From positions 739,491 through 803,490 of the forward strand of contig CM057157.1 in assembly GCA_029962745.1 (NCBI GenBank): a stretch of DNA of 64,000 nt. Direction: 5' to 3'. The translations under genes were made by a program, and so were the position numbers. Below the pieces are notes generated by a model. The model searched no databases, was not told where the DNA came from, and worked only from the letters and a program-made list of their open reading frames with translations. Shown in pieces: positions 1 through 13,800 of this stretch (positions are counted from its first letter, which is position 1; each line of letters opens with the position of its first letter). The stretch comes from Echinometra lucunter. Taxonomy: Eukaryota; Echinodermata; Echinoidea; Camarodonta; Echinometridae.

Positions 1-104
1 ATAGCTTTGGAGAAGTTAACATCAAACCGAATTAGTTCATTTGGAGAGGGTAACACAGAACTTATGAGTATTAACCCAAAGACGACAAATAAAAATTCCA
101 AATT

Positions 105-440
105 GCATGGTATCCCATCCTCCAATAAGTTGAATCAATAGAAAATCTCTAACCTTTACGCTTTTTAACGAGGAAGACCAGTGCATTATTTTGCATGGTA
201 TCCCATCCTCCAATAAGTTAAATCAATAGAAAATCTCTAACCTTTCCGCTTTTCAACGAGGAAGGCAAGTGCATTATTTTGCATGGTATCCCATCCTCCA
301 ATAAGTTAAATCAATAGAAAATCTCTAACCTTTCCGCTTTTTAACGAGGAAGACCAGTGCATTATTTTGCATGGTATCCCATCTTCAATAAATTAAATCA
401 ATAGAAAATCTCTAACCTTTTTCGCCTTTTAACGAGGAAG
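105..440. repeat. 88-bp tandem repeat containing copies of the TM-exon tail and splice donor
   Basis: Units start at 105, 193, 281 and 369, an exact 88-bp period (GCATGGTATCCCATC marks each start). The last unit runs into the transmembrane exon. Each of the other three carries, at about 153-178, 241-266 and 329-354, a near copy of the last ~26 bases of that exon with its GTTAGAG donor on the minus strand. No acceptor precedes these fragments, so they are decoy donors, not exons. Confidence 0.9.
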
Positions 441-582
441 ACAATGATGAGAATGATTGCCACGAGAATCACAAGAACAGCTCCAACAGCGCCTCCTACG
501 ACTGTTGCTATTGAATTGGATGATCCTTCGCTTTCTGTTGAACGGGTAGCAGGAGAGGAAGATGATAATGGAACAGGAAATG
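417..582 (-). CDS. Exon: transmembrane segment and juxtamembrane start
   Basis: Minus-strand exon after a CACAG acceptor and before a G|GTTAGAG donor. It encodes a Ser/Thr-rich stalk (PLSSSSPATRSTESEGSS), a hydrophobic helix (GGAVGAVLVILVAIILIIVF) and a basic stop-transfer LVKRRK. Type I membrane topology fits the ectodomain exons upstream. Entry phase 1 matches the FN3 exon; it leaves in phase 2 towards an exon outside the window. Confidence 0.85.
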
Positions 583-3500
583 CTGTGATACAAAAGAAGG
601 CAATAGATATGCTGACAGAGCACTGGATGTGATAATATATAAGACGACCAGACTGTAATTAATATGTAAGCACAGTTATGAATCACTGACTGTAACATCT
701 AGCAAACGGACTCTAGACATTCTGAAAACTGTGGGTGTGAGTTGTGTGTGAAGATGTGTGTGTAATAAAATGTTTTAATATAGACTTATGAAATCAAATC
801 AAAATATTGTCATTGTCATACCTAACATCCATACTGTAAATATGTTTTAATTTGTTTGTTGGATTGAAATTGTTAAGATAAACCAACCATCTTTAATTCA
901 ACCCCCACTCATGTCTTTTATCATGTGTTGTCTATTTGTTCTAAATTGATGACTGCTTTTATGCATGTACATCCACCTTTCTCAATGTTTTATTCCATTT
1001 TATGTTTTCTTTCTGCTGTAGAGTTTACGTTTTTTTTTTTTCTTGAGTTGAAATTAACTTTGAATTGAATTGAATTTAATCTCGATATACAATTTTTGGT
1101 AGATAATTTCTTTAAAGAAATGTGAAAAGGAAAGGTGATCTTTTCCTTAAAATTTGTCTTAAATATTATGACTCAAATAGTATTTGGCATATGATATTAA
1201 AGGAGGATCCAAAAATCAAAATGTAAAAATCTGTAAGTATTTATAGATACCTACGTCTGCCTAGTGTAAAGGTCAGTGCTCGTCCTTGTTCTCCTTCACC
1301 GTTGATACCTTCTCGAATAGTTGCAATTTGAATTGTGTACGTTGTCCCTGCGTCCAGACCGCTGATGTTATACATGACCATGGCAGTGATATTCTCAGCA
1401 GATCTCTTTGATATTGGAGTGTTGAGCGTGCTAGGTGGTTGCACTTCTTGAGCCAGAACGACATTGCCACCTGATCGCACGTAGACTTTGTAACCAACAA
1501 CAGGTCCATCCCCCGTGTCAATTTCAGGGTCCCACTGTCTCCAACCAATAGTAGCATGATAGTATCCATGATCAAGTAGTTCAGGATCACCCTTAAATAC
1601 TGGTAAAACTGCACAAGATAAGGATACAAAGGAAAGGGAATGTTTCAATTAAAGCATCTAAAATTTATGATGATGAACAAAGTCACCGATTATGATTTAC
1701 CATCCAGATATTCTGCCATCCAATGAAAACAAGAAGGAACACTAAATTTCTTAGTGAGTGAAGAAAATGATTCATTGTTTTTGGGGTGCTTTTTTAAGTC
1801 TATGGAGTTTATTCCTTATGGTAAATCTTTACTTCGAAAATCGGGGATCATGTAACCATATTACTTCATCATCTTGTAGAGCACCTACTAGGTACTCCAG
1901 ATCAAGAAAAGGTAAATTTTTGGAAAAAAAAATCAGAGTTGCTTCCTTTCGTCATCGGACATGTCGGACGGGAGTACTTATCTGATTAATTCTTAATTTC
2001 GATCTTTTTTTCCATTTGATAAAATAACGAGCTTTTCTTCCATCATTTCAGTTATTTGAATCATCATTAAATTCAATATTCCATGAATGAACATATAAAT
2101 TGAAAAATTAGGAAATAGAAGTGCAGGTACACGGTGTCGCCATATCATACCATGTGATCATTATTAATTATTAGCGGTATACATGTCCATAAAATGTTTA
2201 CAATGTTGGGCGACAGGAATGATAATATTCTCGGAGCTTTCTTCGATTCTTTTCTGATTTAAAATGTACATAAAAATAAAAGAATTACATATGAAATGAA
2301 ATGGCGCAAAACGCATACAAAATATTTTTAAATGAGTATATTACTCTGTGCCATTAAAAACCCCCACAGGTAATTCAAGGAGTAAGTTTTATGACAAGGG
2401 CAAAGAGAATGAAGCTTAATACCAAAGAAATCTCTTGGAGGTAGTCTCACAAAGACAAACTCTGAGGTGATTTCTGGATCTCCAACGAAACAATAAATGG
2501 GTTCTTCTGGACCCACATAAACGTGTATAAATGAGTTGTAGAGGGTTCTGTCTAGATATTGAGAATTGCTTTGTGTAATCCAGCGTTCGGGAGAAAAGTT
2601 CCCCACTGCTGTCTTGACGTAGTCAGGACTGAGAGCTTGTCCTGGTGATGCTGTGAAAGCGCAGGAGAAGAGTGCTACTCCAGGATTGGTCTTTTCAGAA
2701 CTCGTCTGGAAACGATCTAAGTTTCGTGAAAGAAAACGATGGGTTAATGAACAGAGAACGTCATACTGATTTAGTTTTCTGTATCTGGGCCCCGTTTCAT
2801 AAAAATTGTTATCATTAAAAACTGCCACATTTCTATGACAAATTTGCTCTCAGCTATCAGCTGCAAGGATTTCAGTAGCTTATACCAGTTATTGCAATTT
2901 GTTATTGATAACAAATTTTATGAAAAGGGCTGTAGTACGCTGCTCATGGGATTGTAAATTGGTTTGATGTACGAGTCCAGCCATTCGGTACGATATGCAT
3001 TATTTACACTTGCTGGTTCATGTTTCTTTTTGACGGCCATAGAAGATAAAACATGAGGTAATATCGACGTTTTCGGAAGAGCGAGGAAAGACTTGCAATT
3101 TGCGCTATTAAACACCGGGGAACAAGCATTCATTAGCATTCATTGTATCTGGGACGTTGCTTAAAACTCTTTCTTTGAAATAAGAGAAATTATGTTTCAT
3201 ATTTTATCATTCCTCTCATTATATCTCATTGATGTGAGTCAATTTAATGTTGTTTTTTTTTAAAAACAAACATATAAACCTTAAAAACTTAAAGTAGCTG
3301 TTAATTAACAGTCTTAACTGCATTCATCAAGAAATTTCGTTGACTGAAAATAACTCATGAACATAGACGGATGAATTCCATTCTGAAAGACACATCTATA
3401 ATCTCACAAATACCTGTTTCGCATTTATCTCCCATCCATCTTGGATGACAGGTGGATGATAAACAACTACCATTCAGAAAGTTACAATCATCAACACCTC

Positions 3501-6496
3501 CAGAACAATGACATGTCTTTGAACAAGAGCTGTAACATCCTGAAACTAAAGTGAAAAGTCGTAGAAAGGCATTATTTTCCTCAAGGGAGACGAGTAATCT
3601 TCTCTCTTCTACCAATTCATATATAAATATTTATTTCGTACTACTAAAATATGCATACTATATCACAATCGTTGTTATGAAGGCAGGGTGATTCCATTTG
3701 AATCTTTAAACAAATTGTAGACAGGTAGCCTCAGAAAAGTCTCAGGCGAAGGAATATAATTTTTTCCTGGTGACGCCGAGCGTGGGCATCGACTATTTTC
3801 CGGATTTCAGTTTCCCATCATCTCCAAGACAATCTTAACAAGCCAGCAAAAATGATAACAATGTACGCAAAGCATGGGTGGAATAGTTGTTTCCTTATCA
3901 ATCCATAATATATAAAGAAATCATGATTTTCTTTCATTCTTAAGTGATTAAATGCCAACCGAAATGATAAAATATTCCAAAGTATTTTTATTTCAGGAGT
4001 TTTTGGGGAGTGGGCTGGGATGGATCCCCGTCTACCGAAAACCATCTCGTTTGAATTTACAACTTGAAATGTATCGTTATACCTGAACATGCTGATGTTT
4101 ATCTTATAACAAGACAGAAAAACAGCATGCATCTCACCATGAACATGATGAATAATCTAACATGATTATCAATTAGTTGACAACTGATAAACTTCTTTTC
4201 AGAATGACTTAAGAATATGAAATCAAGAAGAATCTTACAAGTTATACAATGTGATGGAAACTCTACAGAGTCAGAAACATATCTGATGTCACACAACCCT
4301 GCTACCTCTGTACAATATCCAGAATCCTTGTCGCATGTAGTGCCATTCCTACAGTTACATTTCTGAGTGCAGGTAGTCCCGAAGTAACCGACTGGGCAAA
4401 CAGACGGAACTGAATAAGAAGGGATGCAGAGAATACAGAAAAGCGTTTCAGTTGCTAAAAAAGGTGTATCCTAGATAAGGAATAGACAATGAAATCCCTT
4501 TGCGAATAAAAAAAAAATCAATACTATTCCGCAGAGCATACAAAATAAATGTGAGCACGAAAGATAACTTCCTACTTTTTTGAAATTGTTAAGGAACTGT
4601 CGAAAAGGTGACATCAGCAACATCTTTGCCAGGAAGTAGGAGAGCAATATTCCTGGAGAAATTTCTTCAGCATTTTTTTTTTCTCAAGGAGATTAAACCT
4701 GAATTATACCTTGACAAGCTGGTCCAGACCATTCCTGCAAGCAATCTCCAGGACATTCTCCCGTAAAGTCATCACAATCTGCTCCAGCAGCACAGTGACA
4801 CTCTTGACGGCAATCAGCTCCAAACTTGCCAGCTGGACAGCCTTTTATTGATGAAGCATACGATAGGGTTGAATGTGTAGGTGATTTTTTTGACCATGTA
4901 TGACAGAAGTGAAGATAACAGTCATACGAATATGGATTTCTTATTTTCGAAGAAATGTACAACTCCAGAAGAAAAAACTTTCCCACTCATCCACACATAA
5001 ACGAAGCTTATATTCAGTTGGAGTTACTGCGATGAGTCCCTTGCAGTAAATTTGATTCATGAAACAGTTTCAGCGATATTTCACATCCACAATATTCAAG
5101 CATATACCTGTAATCATTATGATCATCACAGCTTAAACACTTACTTTCATTGCAGTAGATTCCTGTATATCCAGCTAAGCAGTTACATCCATATGGATCA
5201 GGTAGACAGACTTGACTTCCAGCACACTGATCTAGGACATGACCAGTTCCACATTCGAATTCACAGTTCCATCCATACCCATACTCGCCACATGCTGAAA
5301 GGAGAAAATACATCGTGGGGTCTACAATACATGCGCAGTTATTTACTTTAATTTGTCCTTAAAACAGGTGTAAAGTGAAAACTAAGTAGCTCTTCATACA
5401 AATTATACTGATTATGTTTGTGTATTCCTTTTTTTTTCAATTCACAGAAGCATTTATTTCTTCAACTTGATTTGCAGGAGTTATTTTTTTTTTCTTTCTA
5501 ATTTTGTACAGTTTGTACCTAATATTAGTATATATTACAATAACATAAAACAAGGAAGAAGGTCAGGTCCCTAAATGCGCATGCTTGTTACGGGCTCGTC
5601 TGAACAACTTGTGATAACATGTGAAACCGATGGAAGATGGAAAATGATATTGTCCATGTTATCTTCTGCCTTTAGAATCAAATAAATTTCATCAGAGAAA
5701 AATATTTTTTTTCACAGGGGGGGGGGGAATAAGGGAAAACCTCCTATAGATTTTAACAAACGTATTTCTTTGTTTTACTCTATTATGTAAAATAAAGAAC
5801 GTTTGTTGGGTTGGGTATTATAATCAACATTGCACATTGCAACTACACACTCTTCATATAGGATTATGTTATTAGCTACCCTTTTTTATTCATTGACAAA
5901 AAAATGCAATTTGATAAAAGGAGAAAAAAAATAATACTTCAGTTTCACAAAGACCTGTCATTAAAATATGAGAATAGCACAAAACATTAAAATATCAAAT
6001 ATTTGTATATAGAAACGCCCTCCGGATCATCAGGTTAATTCCTTGTATTATAAATATATCATGCTGTAGTGGATGTCACTCGAGTCCAGAGAAAGGTTAT
6101 GATCATGTATATTTAGTGAACTTTTTATACCTTGAAGGCAGTTGTTTCCAGCAAAGCCAGGAGGACAGATACATGTTCCTGACTGTTCGTGGCATACACC
6201 TCCATTATAACATGTATCACACAAACGATCACACAATGGTGGGTTCCATCGACCATCAGGACATTCTGTTAATAATAAAAGATTTTTTAATCACTAGACT
6301 AAAAGCCACGAACATGAGGAAGACACTTGCAGCATAGAGAGTAAGTCAGTTATTAAAGCAAGAAAAAACTCAGTTCTCTAGGCAGTCGGTTGGGTTAACC
6401 CTCCAACATTGCCAAACATCCCATGATAGCAACATCGTCTGATGGCTCATGAGGGTTGTTGGAGACAGTCGTAAAGTACTGCTGCTGCTGCTCCTC

Positions 6497-6542
<46 letters not shown>

Positions 6543-6563
6543 GACTACTACTACTGCCGCTAT

Positions 6564-6608
<45 letters not shown>

Positions 6609-6772
6609 GACTACTACTACTACTACTACTATACTGCTGCTGCTACTACTACAGTAACTATACTACTGCTGCTGCTGCTACTACTACTACTGCTACTACC
6701 ACTAATACTACTACTAGTACTGCTACTACTACTATTACTACTACTGCTGCTACTTCTACTATAGTACTACTG

Positions 6773-6823
<51 letters not shown>

Positions 6824-6961
6824 GTACTACTACTGCTGCTACTACCACTACTACTACTATTACTTCTATTCCTGCTACTGCTGCTACTACTACTACTACT
6901 ACTGCTGCTGCTACAACAGCTACTACTACTACTACTTCTACTACTACTACTACTGCTGCTG

Positions 6962-6994
<33 letters not shown>

Positions 6995-7167
6995 GTACTT
7001 CTATTACTACTACTGCTGTTACTACTACTACTACTCTACTACTGCTACTACTACTACTACTACTGCTGCTGCTACTGCTACTACTACTACTGCTGCTACT
7101 ACCACTACTTCTAACACTATTACTGCTGGTGCTGCTGCTGCTGGTGCTGGTGCTGCTGCTGCTGCTG

Positions 7168-7219
<52 letters not shown>

Positions 7220-7228
7220 TACTACTAC

Positions 7229-7261
<33 letters not shown>

Positions 7262-7833
7262 CATTACTTCTATTTCTGCTACTGCTGCTACTACCACTGC
7301 CACTACTTCTTACACTACTACTACTACTACTGCTGATGTGCTGCTGCTACTACTACTACTACTACTACGGATGGTTATAATGATAATGACAACATTAATA
7401 ATAATATCAGTAAAGATAATAATAATAACGATGATGATAGTACTTCTACTACTGATAAAGTCATCAGATACACTCTTTTCAATGACTGGCAATGTTGTTA
7501 GAGGAAACGCAAACCTTTCACGATAAGTCTTATAAAGCTGATCTGGAACTGTTCCAACATTCCTGCTTGATATGTCACATACACACCGGCGTCTGAGAGA
7601 GTTGCAGACTGAATGGTGTATGAGAGACTACCAGAACTTATTGAAGTATCAACCCAACCTTCATCATTGAATTTCTTCCACCTGATATCGTCATTAGTTC
7701 CCATATAAGACGAAGTAATGATGACAGAGAGAGTGATGTTATTTCCAACGCGTATCGTCTTTGTAAATCGACCATCGCTAGGCTGAAAATGACCTAAGAA
7801 CAAGTGAAGAAGAAACTGTATACCATTATACTA

Positions 7834-7878
<45 letters not shown>

Positions 7879-10800
7879 AAAAATAAAAATGTAAACTGTT
7901 AATTAGTAATACTATGTATATTGTATACGCTTTTAGGCCCCAGATTCTCTCTTTCCCTCGTTTCCACATCAGTCATGTCAGTCTTCGTAATTTTAGCAAG
8001 GGGCATTTTTTTATTTTTTCTAAAAAGAGTAAATGTTAGTCATTTAACAAACAGGATCCGTTTCTCATGCTTTCCGTACGATTAGTCTGAACTCCAAAGT
8101 AGTAAAATCGTGATTTCAATTTCTGAAAAATCAAGTCTTTTTTTTTCACTTCAGATGTTGCATTTAAAAGCAAATTTTTCTGTCCGAGGCCATGGCAATA
8201 TGTTAATGATAGGCCCACAAGATACCCAAAACTGGTGGTATGCTCAACAGAAACAAGTTACAGACTTAGACAAATAGCACTAAACAAGGCAAATGAAATA
8301 GCCCAGACCCACCCCTCAAAGTCCACTATAACATCCTATGCAGTGGTAAGAGATGGCAGTACATCGAAGCTAATACAAACCGTTAATTTATTACATCATC
8401 TGTTCGGCTTCTCAGTCAATGAACGCATGTAGGATATTCTACTTGTATGCCTTCGCACAAAAAAAATTAATTCTAATTCTACATTTTAAAAATGCATTAC
8501 ATTTTCATCTCTAAAATAGTGAACTAATTCTATGTACTAGTATGTTTCTTAATGATTATTAAAATCATTACTCGTAATGATTTTCATAATCATTTCGTAT
8601 TGATTTTAATAATCATTACGGGTAATATACTTCCAACGACACTTCACACAATTTGCAATTTTTTTGCAGAAAGTAAAATGTAATCAGAGTTATTGTATTC
8701 TCTTATTTCTTCTTTTTCTTCCTCCTCTTCTTCTTCTTTTTCTCCTTCTAATTCTTCTTCCTCTTCTTCTTTTTCTTTCTTTCTTTCTTACTTTCTTCCT
8801 GGAGGTTAGTCTTTCTGGCAGTTTACAGTTATACATATCGAAAAAAAATTGATAGATGTTTCACGTACCGTACCACCAGTTATATATCATGCTCCATTGT
8901 CATGATCATGATGATTGTATGTATTTTCCTCCGTTATAACTTTTGCTTTTGCTTTTTTGTTTGTTTATTTATTTGATTTGCCTGCTTATTTATGTTAATT
9001 ATCCTGTAAGATTCATGTAAACAAAACAAATTTCCGTTAATATGGACAATAAGAGCATTGAACTGAATGGACAAGTAGGAACTCACGTGTAGAAATAAGA
9101 ACTGCAAGAGGAACAGGTGTCATTCGAGTGGCTGTAACTACAGAACATTCGAAAAATCCAAAGCCCTCCGTAGAAGCTGGAAGAGTATGCCTTACTTCAA
9201 CAGATGATATACTGCTGCTGTTTCCTGGGACCGTATAGCTGTCTGATTGTATAGTCTCGGTCATGCGGACTAGTCTTCTGGCGGACATGGAGAGAATCTC
9301 TTCATCCTCAGAGCCGAGTAGACAGAGAAATGAGGCATCCCCCAGACCTCCAATGAAGGGTGAAGCAGTAGAAGCCATTAGATGCACTGGAAGGATCGGT
9401 CTTGGATCTACGAAAATATTATTTCATTGTTAAAGAAACAATCATGTGCTTTGAAAACAAAGTTCGTACAAACTGTCAGAGTTGTGATCAAATCAAAATT
9501 TGCCAACGGTACCTCCTCTCCGTCCCTTCCTTCTTCATTTTAACTGTTTCTATTTGTTTCAGCATATTATCGATTTTTTTTTGTTAGTTAGCAATTAGTA
9601 CACCAATTGTTTAACAATAACAATGATTTGTTTAACATAAAAATGATTTGTTATACTGATAATTGATTTACGACTGAATTATCTAGAAATCAGTAAATAC
9701 AACTTCTTACAGTGACTGAATGTGAGAAAGGAAGTAGCTATTATCGCACTGTTGTGGTAAATAGAACTGCATCCAACTGATCGAATTACTACTTATTAGT
9801 CACTGTCAAGTACTTACTGGAAGGCTTTTCACATGCGAATCTCAGGTATGATGTACATGGTAGTTTTCTCCATCCATCATTCATCTTCTGATGAACACAT
9901 CTTTCATTCTCCCGAAGCGTTGCATCACCATTCGACCAAGCAGGAAATCTAACGGTTGGAAGAAATATTACGTAAACAACAAGACCGGTTTCTCAGTACC
10001 GAAAAAATAGATTTATGAGACGTAAAAAATTATCAAACATAGCTTTCGTTCAACCAGACAGGGGAATTTAGGCCGATCAAGTCTTTCGTTTGGTATGTTG
10101 TCTTGGTATGATTGTATGTGTCTGTGAAATTGGATGTAGAGCGAAGGGAAAACGTATTTCCATAACGAAATATCAAACCGTAACAACTGACATTATACAA
10201 AACGATTCCTATAGGGGAAAATAAACATTTAATTTCATTTACATTTATTCTCTTGATCATTATAATGAAATGATTATTATTGTTTTAAGATTATACAACT
10301 GCAATTGTACGCTGCCGGAATTGACCTCGGAATGTAAATTAACTTAATAAACATACTCGTTATTCTCCAGTGCGGTGCCATCAATCCACTGGAGTGTGCC
10401 TTCTTGATTGGGATCATCGAGTCCAAACCAGAACGAATTACCCTCCGCTAGCCTAATGAGATGCGTCTAATGACAATGGTAGTTTCAAATAGACACCATA
10501 GTTACAGCAGTTCAACTGAGAAAGCCCAGTTTTGACAAGTAGAGGTGGATGCCTTGCTTTAGGTGTGCGTGATGAAGAGTGATTCTTAATATTTCCACAA
10601 TATCTCTTACTTAGATCAATACTGATATTTTCGGACTGAAAGAGGGGGGGGGGGGGGGGCCATGTCTTCTCTCATTAGGATATTCTTGGGAAATTGTTGT
10701 CGATTTGTGAAATCATTCATTAGACACCATTCTGACAAACATGCGCTGATATTACCTGGAACATATCGAGAGTATGTATGGTGGGACACTGTGGGTGTAT

Positions 10801-13800
10801 ACAACAGGTGAAGGTGTGTGTGTGTACTCGCGAATTTAGTCAAAAGAGTTCCATGATACCCCACTCCTGAAAACGGATTTACGCTGCGTGCCTTGGTTTG
10901 CATATAACTCTTAATAAAAGTAGTGTTCATTTATGTTTGTCCGGCTGAAGCATTACGATACTTTTTTCTAAAGTTTAGTGAAGGCAAACAGTCTTCGAAT
11001 AACATGTAAGACGTAAGAAATGAGAAAAAAAAATCTTACATTTATTTCATGTGTCTTAGGTTGAGCAAGATCACCTCCTTGAGCTTGACAATACTGTCGA
11101 GCAAATGAGTATGATGTCATCGAGGCCTGAGAGATGTAGTACAGAGTTCCATCCAGGTGAGTCCACTCGCTTTCTGGGATATCTGGATATCAAGTGAAAA
11201 AAAATATATGAAGTGATATTATCTGCATGATTTGCGAGAAAATGAACCGATCTAATTCAAGTCGCGCCATGTTTTCAGATAATAGTGTCGAAGGATGCAC
11301 CATTCTTCTACATGATAATTTGGTGAACAGGCCGATTATTCTCGACGCGATGAGGGGGTAGTCGTTTCACTCAAAGTCTCTAAAAATGACAGCTTTTTAA
11401 CATGAGAATTTTCATTAATAACCACCGAACTTTATAGCTAATAATGATGATTACAATGAGCATGATTTTACGGGGGAAATGCAAATCTACAATATTTTTT
11501 TATAAATCAAGCGACTCACATTGTTGGCGTTCACATATGAATGGTTGTTTGACGGAACATGGATAATCATTCCACCCTATGCTTGAATGAGAACGAAGAC
11601 ATGCACAATCTTCATTACCTTGATCGTTGTTGGGTTCACCATGGGACCATTGGGAATACCTGGAAAGAATGATGAAGAATGAAAAACATATCATATTAAG
11701 ACTGGCAGGAAAGATTATTGCACATTCCGAGTAGTACTATCCGAAATTTCAACCCCTTCTTTTTAAGATTCTCTTTCCCCAAGTTCGACCCCAAGTGAGT
11801 ACCAGATCGTTCACTTTCAATTCTAAAATGCAAAAGTTCCTCTGAATATTGAAGGTATTCTTGCCACCCCTCCCCCCCCCCCCCCGAAAAAAATCCTGCA
11901 TATGACCTTCTTCCGGTAAAAGTGCTGCTTCAAGGTGCTGAAGATAACACATTGCAACCTACCGTAATGGCGTCCCGTCGATCCATGTAAAGGTGTCTTC
12001 TATAGCTTGGTCAGTCAAGCCAAAAAATAAGCAGGTATTTGATCTTGAAACCCTATTATAAAGGAAGCTCTACATAAAAAAGGAAAAAATATCAACGTTC
12101 AAGTAATTCATTCATTTCAAAGTATATAGAATATTTCCTTTTAAATCAATCAATTTCGTGATATTTCTCATATAAATTGTGAAAAGGCATGTTAATTCTC
12201 AAAGCAATCATTTACATAAAGATAGTTCGATGGGAATAAAATTTCATTGTTATGCGTAAAGTTCAACAGAGCTATCATCATACAGCAATAGTTGCAGACA
12301 ATATTACTTAGATTATGCAAATATGATGATGATGTAGAGCGCTGATATTCGCCTCAGCTGGGCGCTCATGCCGCTTGCTCCAGAATGTCGCATAAATTTC
12401 AACATATTGTCAAGGTCAAATTATTTCCAATGTCTTGGTAAGCATATTAAATTATTGTGTATGAGATGACGTTGCAGCCTGGAACAGATAAGTCTTGCCA
12501 GTGAGTGTAGACATGAAAGTTGACAGAGACTCAACATTCATAATAGATTGAGGAAGGCTATTCCACAACTTTGGTCCTGAGAATGAGAAGGCTCTTTCTC
12601 CCCAGGCATGCCAGGCCGTGCGACTAAGGGTTTCTGTCACTAGAGCTTGGTCAGCTGATCTCAGGGAGCGTGCAGGTCGATCCTCTATCAGGCGCTCTGA
12701 TATGTAGGAAGGAGATTTACTATTGATGAATAAATGAATAAAATGCATAGGGCTCCTTGTCATACCAGCATATAGTTGAAAGGGCATCCCGTCGAAATAT
12801 TGTGTAAATAATAAATCTAATTTCAGCAAATAAATTTTATAGAACTGAACATACGTTAATATCCTCTGATGTGATGAGTGCTAAATCAGCTCCATGATAC
12901 TGACAGTAGGTCCTTGCATCAGAGTAAGATCGATCCATCCAGGATGCAGAGATGAAGTAATTCATACCTCCAAATAGAGCCTCGCTATCATCATCGAATA
13001 CTGTAATGGGAATGAGTGAGACTTTGTGACAAAATTTTCTAGAAATGATTAACCCAGCTTGATATCATGTCATTACATCATAATAATTCATCAGTAACTG
13101 GATGCAGAGATGAAGTAATTCATACCTCCAAATAGAGCCTCGCTATCATCATCGAATACTGTAATGGGAATGAGTGAGACTTTGTGACAAAATTTTCTAG
13201 AAATGATTAACCCAGCTTGATATCATGTCATTACATCATAATAATTCATCAGTAACTGTTACGTGATATTGACAATTGTACGGCCGGTCTATCTAAGTTG
13301 AAGAACTGAAGTTATTGACGATGCTTCATTGCGAGGAGGCGAGTTCGTTCAGTCGATCAAACGTCTATAACTGCTTGTCGAACATCCATGCCATTGAACT
13401 ATATGTCCGGATCCCATCCTCTCCCCTGGTAAATCTTACATTTCACCTTTTAATGTCAAGAATTTTTCCTCAAGCTTCTAAGAGTTGACCTGGCTGCTTG
13501 TAAAAGAAACATTACAATCTTTCGGTCCACCCTTCCTTTATATAACTCTATAACATCTGAAGTGACCATGGTGATGATTGACTTTATTATTTCTTTTAAT
13601 CTTTTCCCTACCCGATGTGGTATTGAGTGCAACACAGCGTACACCTCTTTAAATTCCCTTATGATTTCTTAACATATCCTTTTTTAATCGTGAATGGAGT
13701 GGACTTTTACTTTACATTGTTTATTCCTAATAGTCCGTGGGCCAGAGGGGGCTACCGGGCACCCCCCCCCCCCCCCTCTGATCCTCCGCCACGGGTATCA

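Noticed and set aside
153..354. Three extra mini-exons encoding LVKKRK-like tails
   Set aside because: They have donors but no acceptor; they are truncated copies from the 88-bp tandem repeat.
3818..4132. 104-codon minus-strand ORF between EGF-5 and EGF-4
   Set aside because: No domain, no splice sites in phase with the gene, AT-rich intron composition.
6449..7380. Long poly-Leu/poly-Tyr/poly-Val open frames on both strands
   Set aside because: Products of the trinucleotide microsatellite; no coding signal or splice support.
8235..8432. 65-codon plus-strand ORF
   Set aside because: Reads like ordinary protein composition but no homologue recognised, no splice context and on the strand opposite to the host gene.
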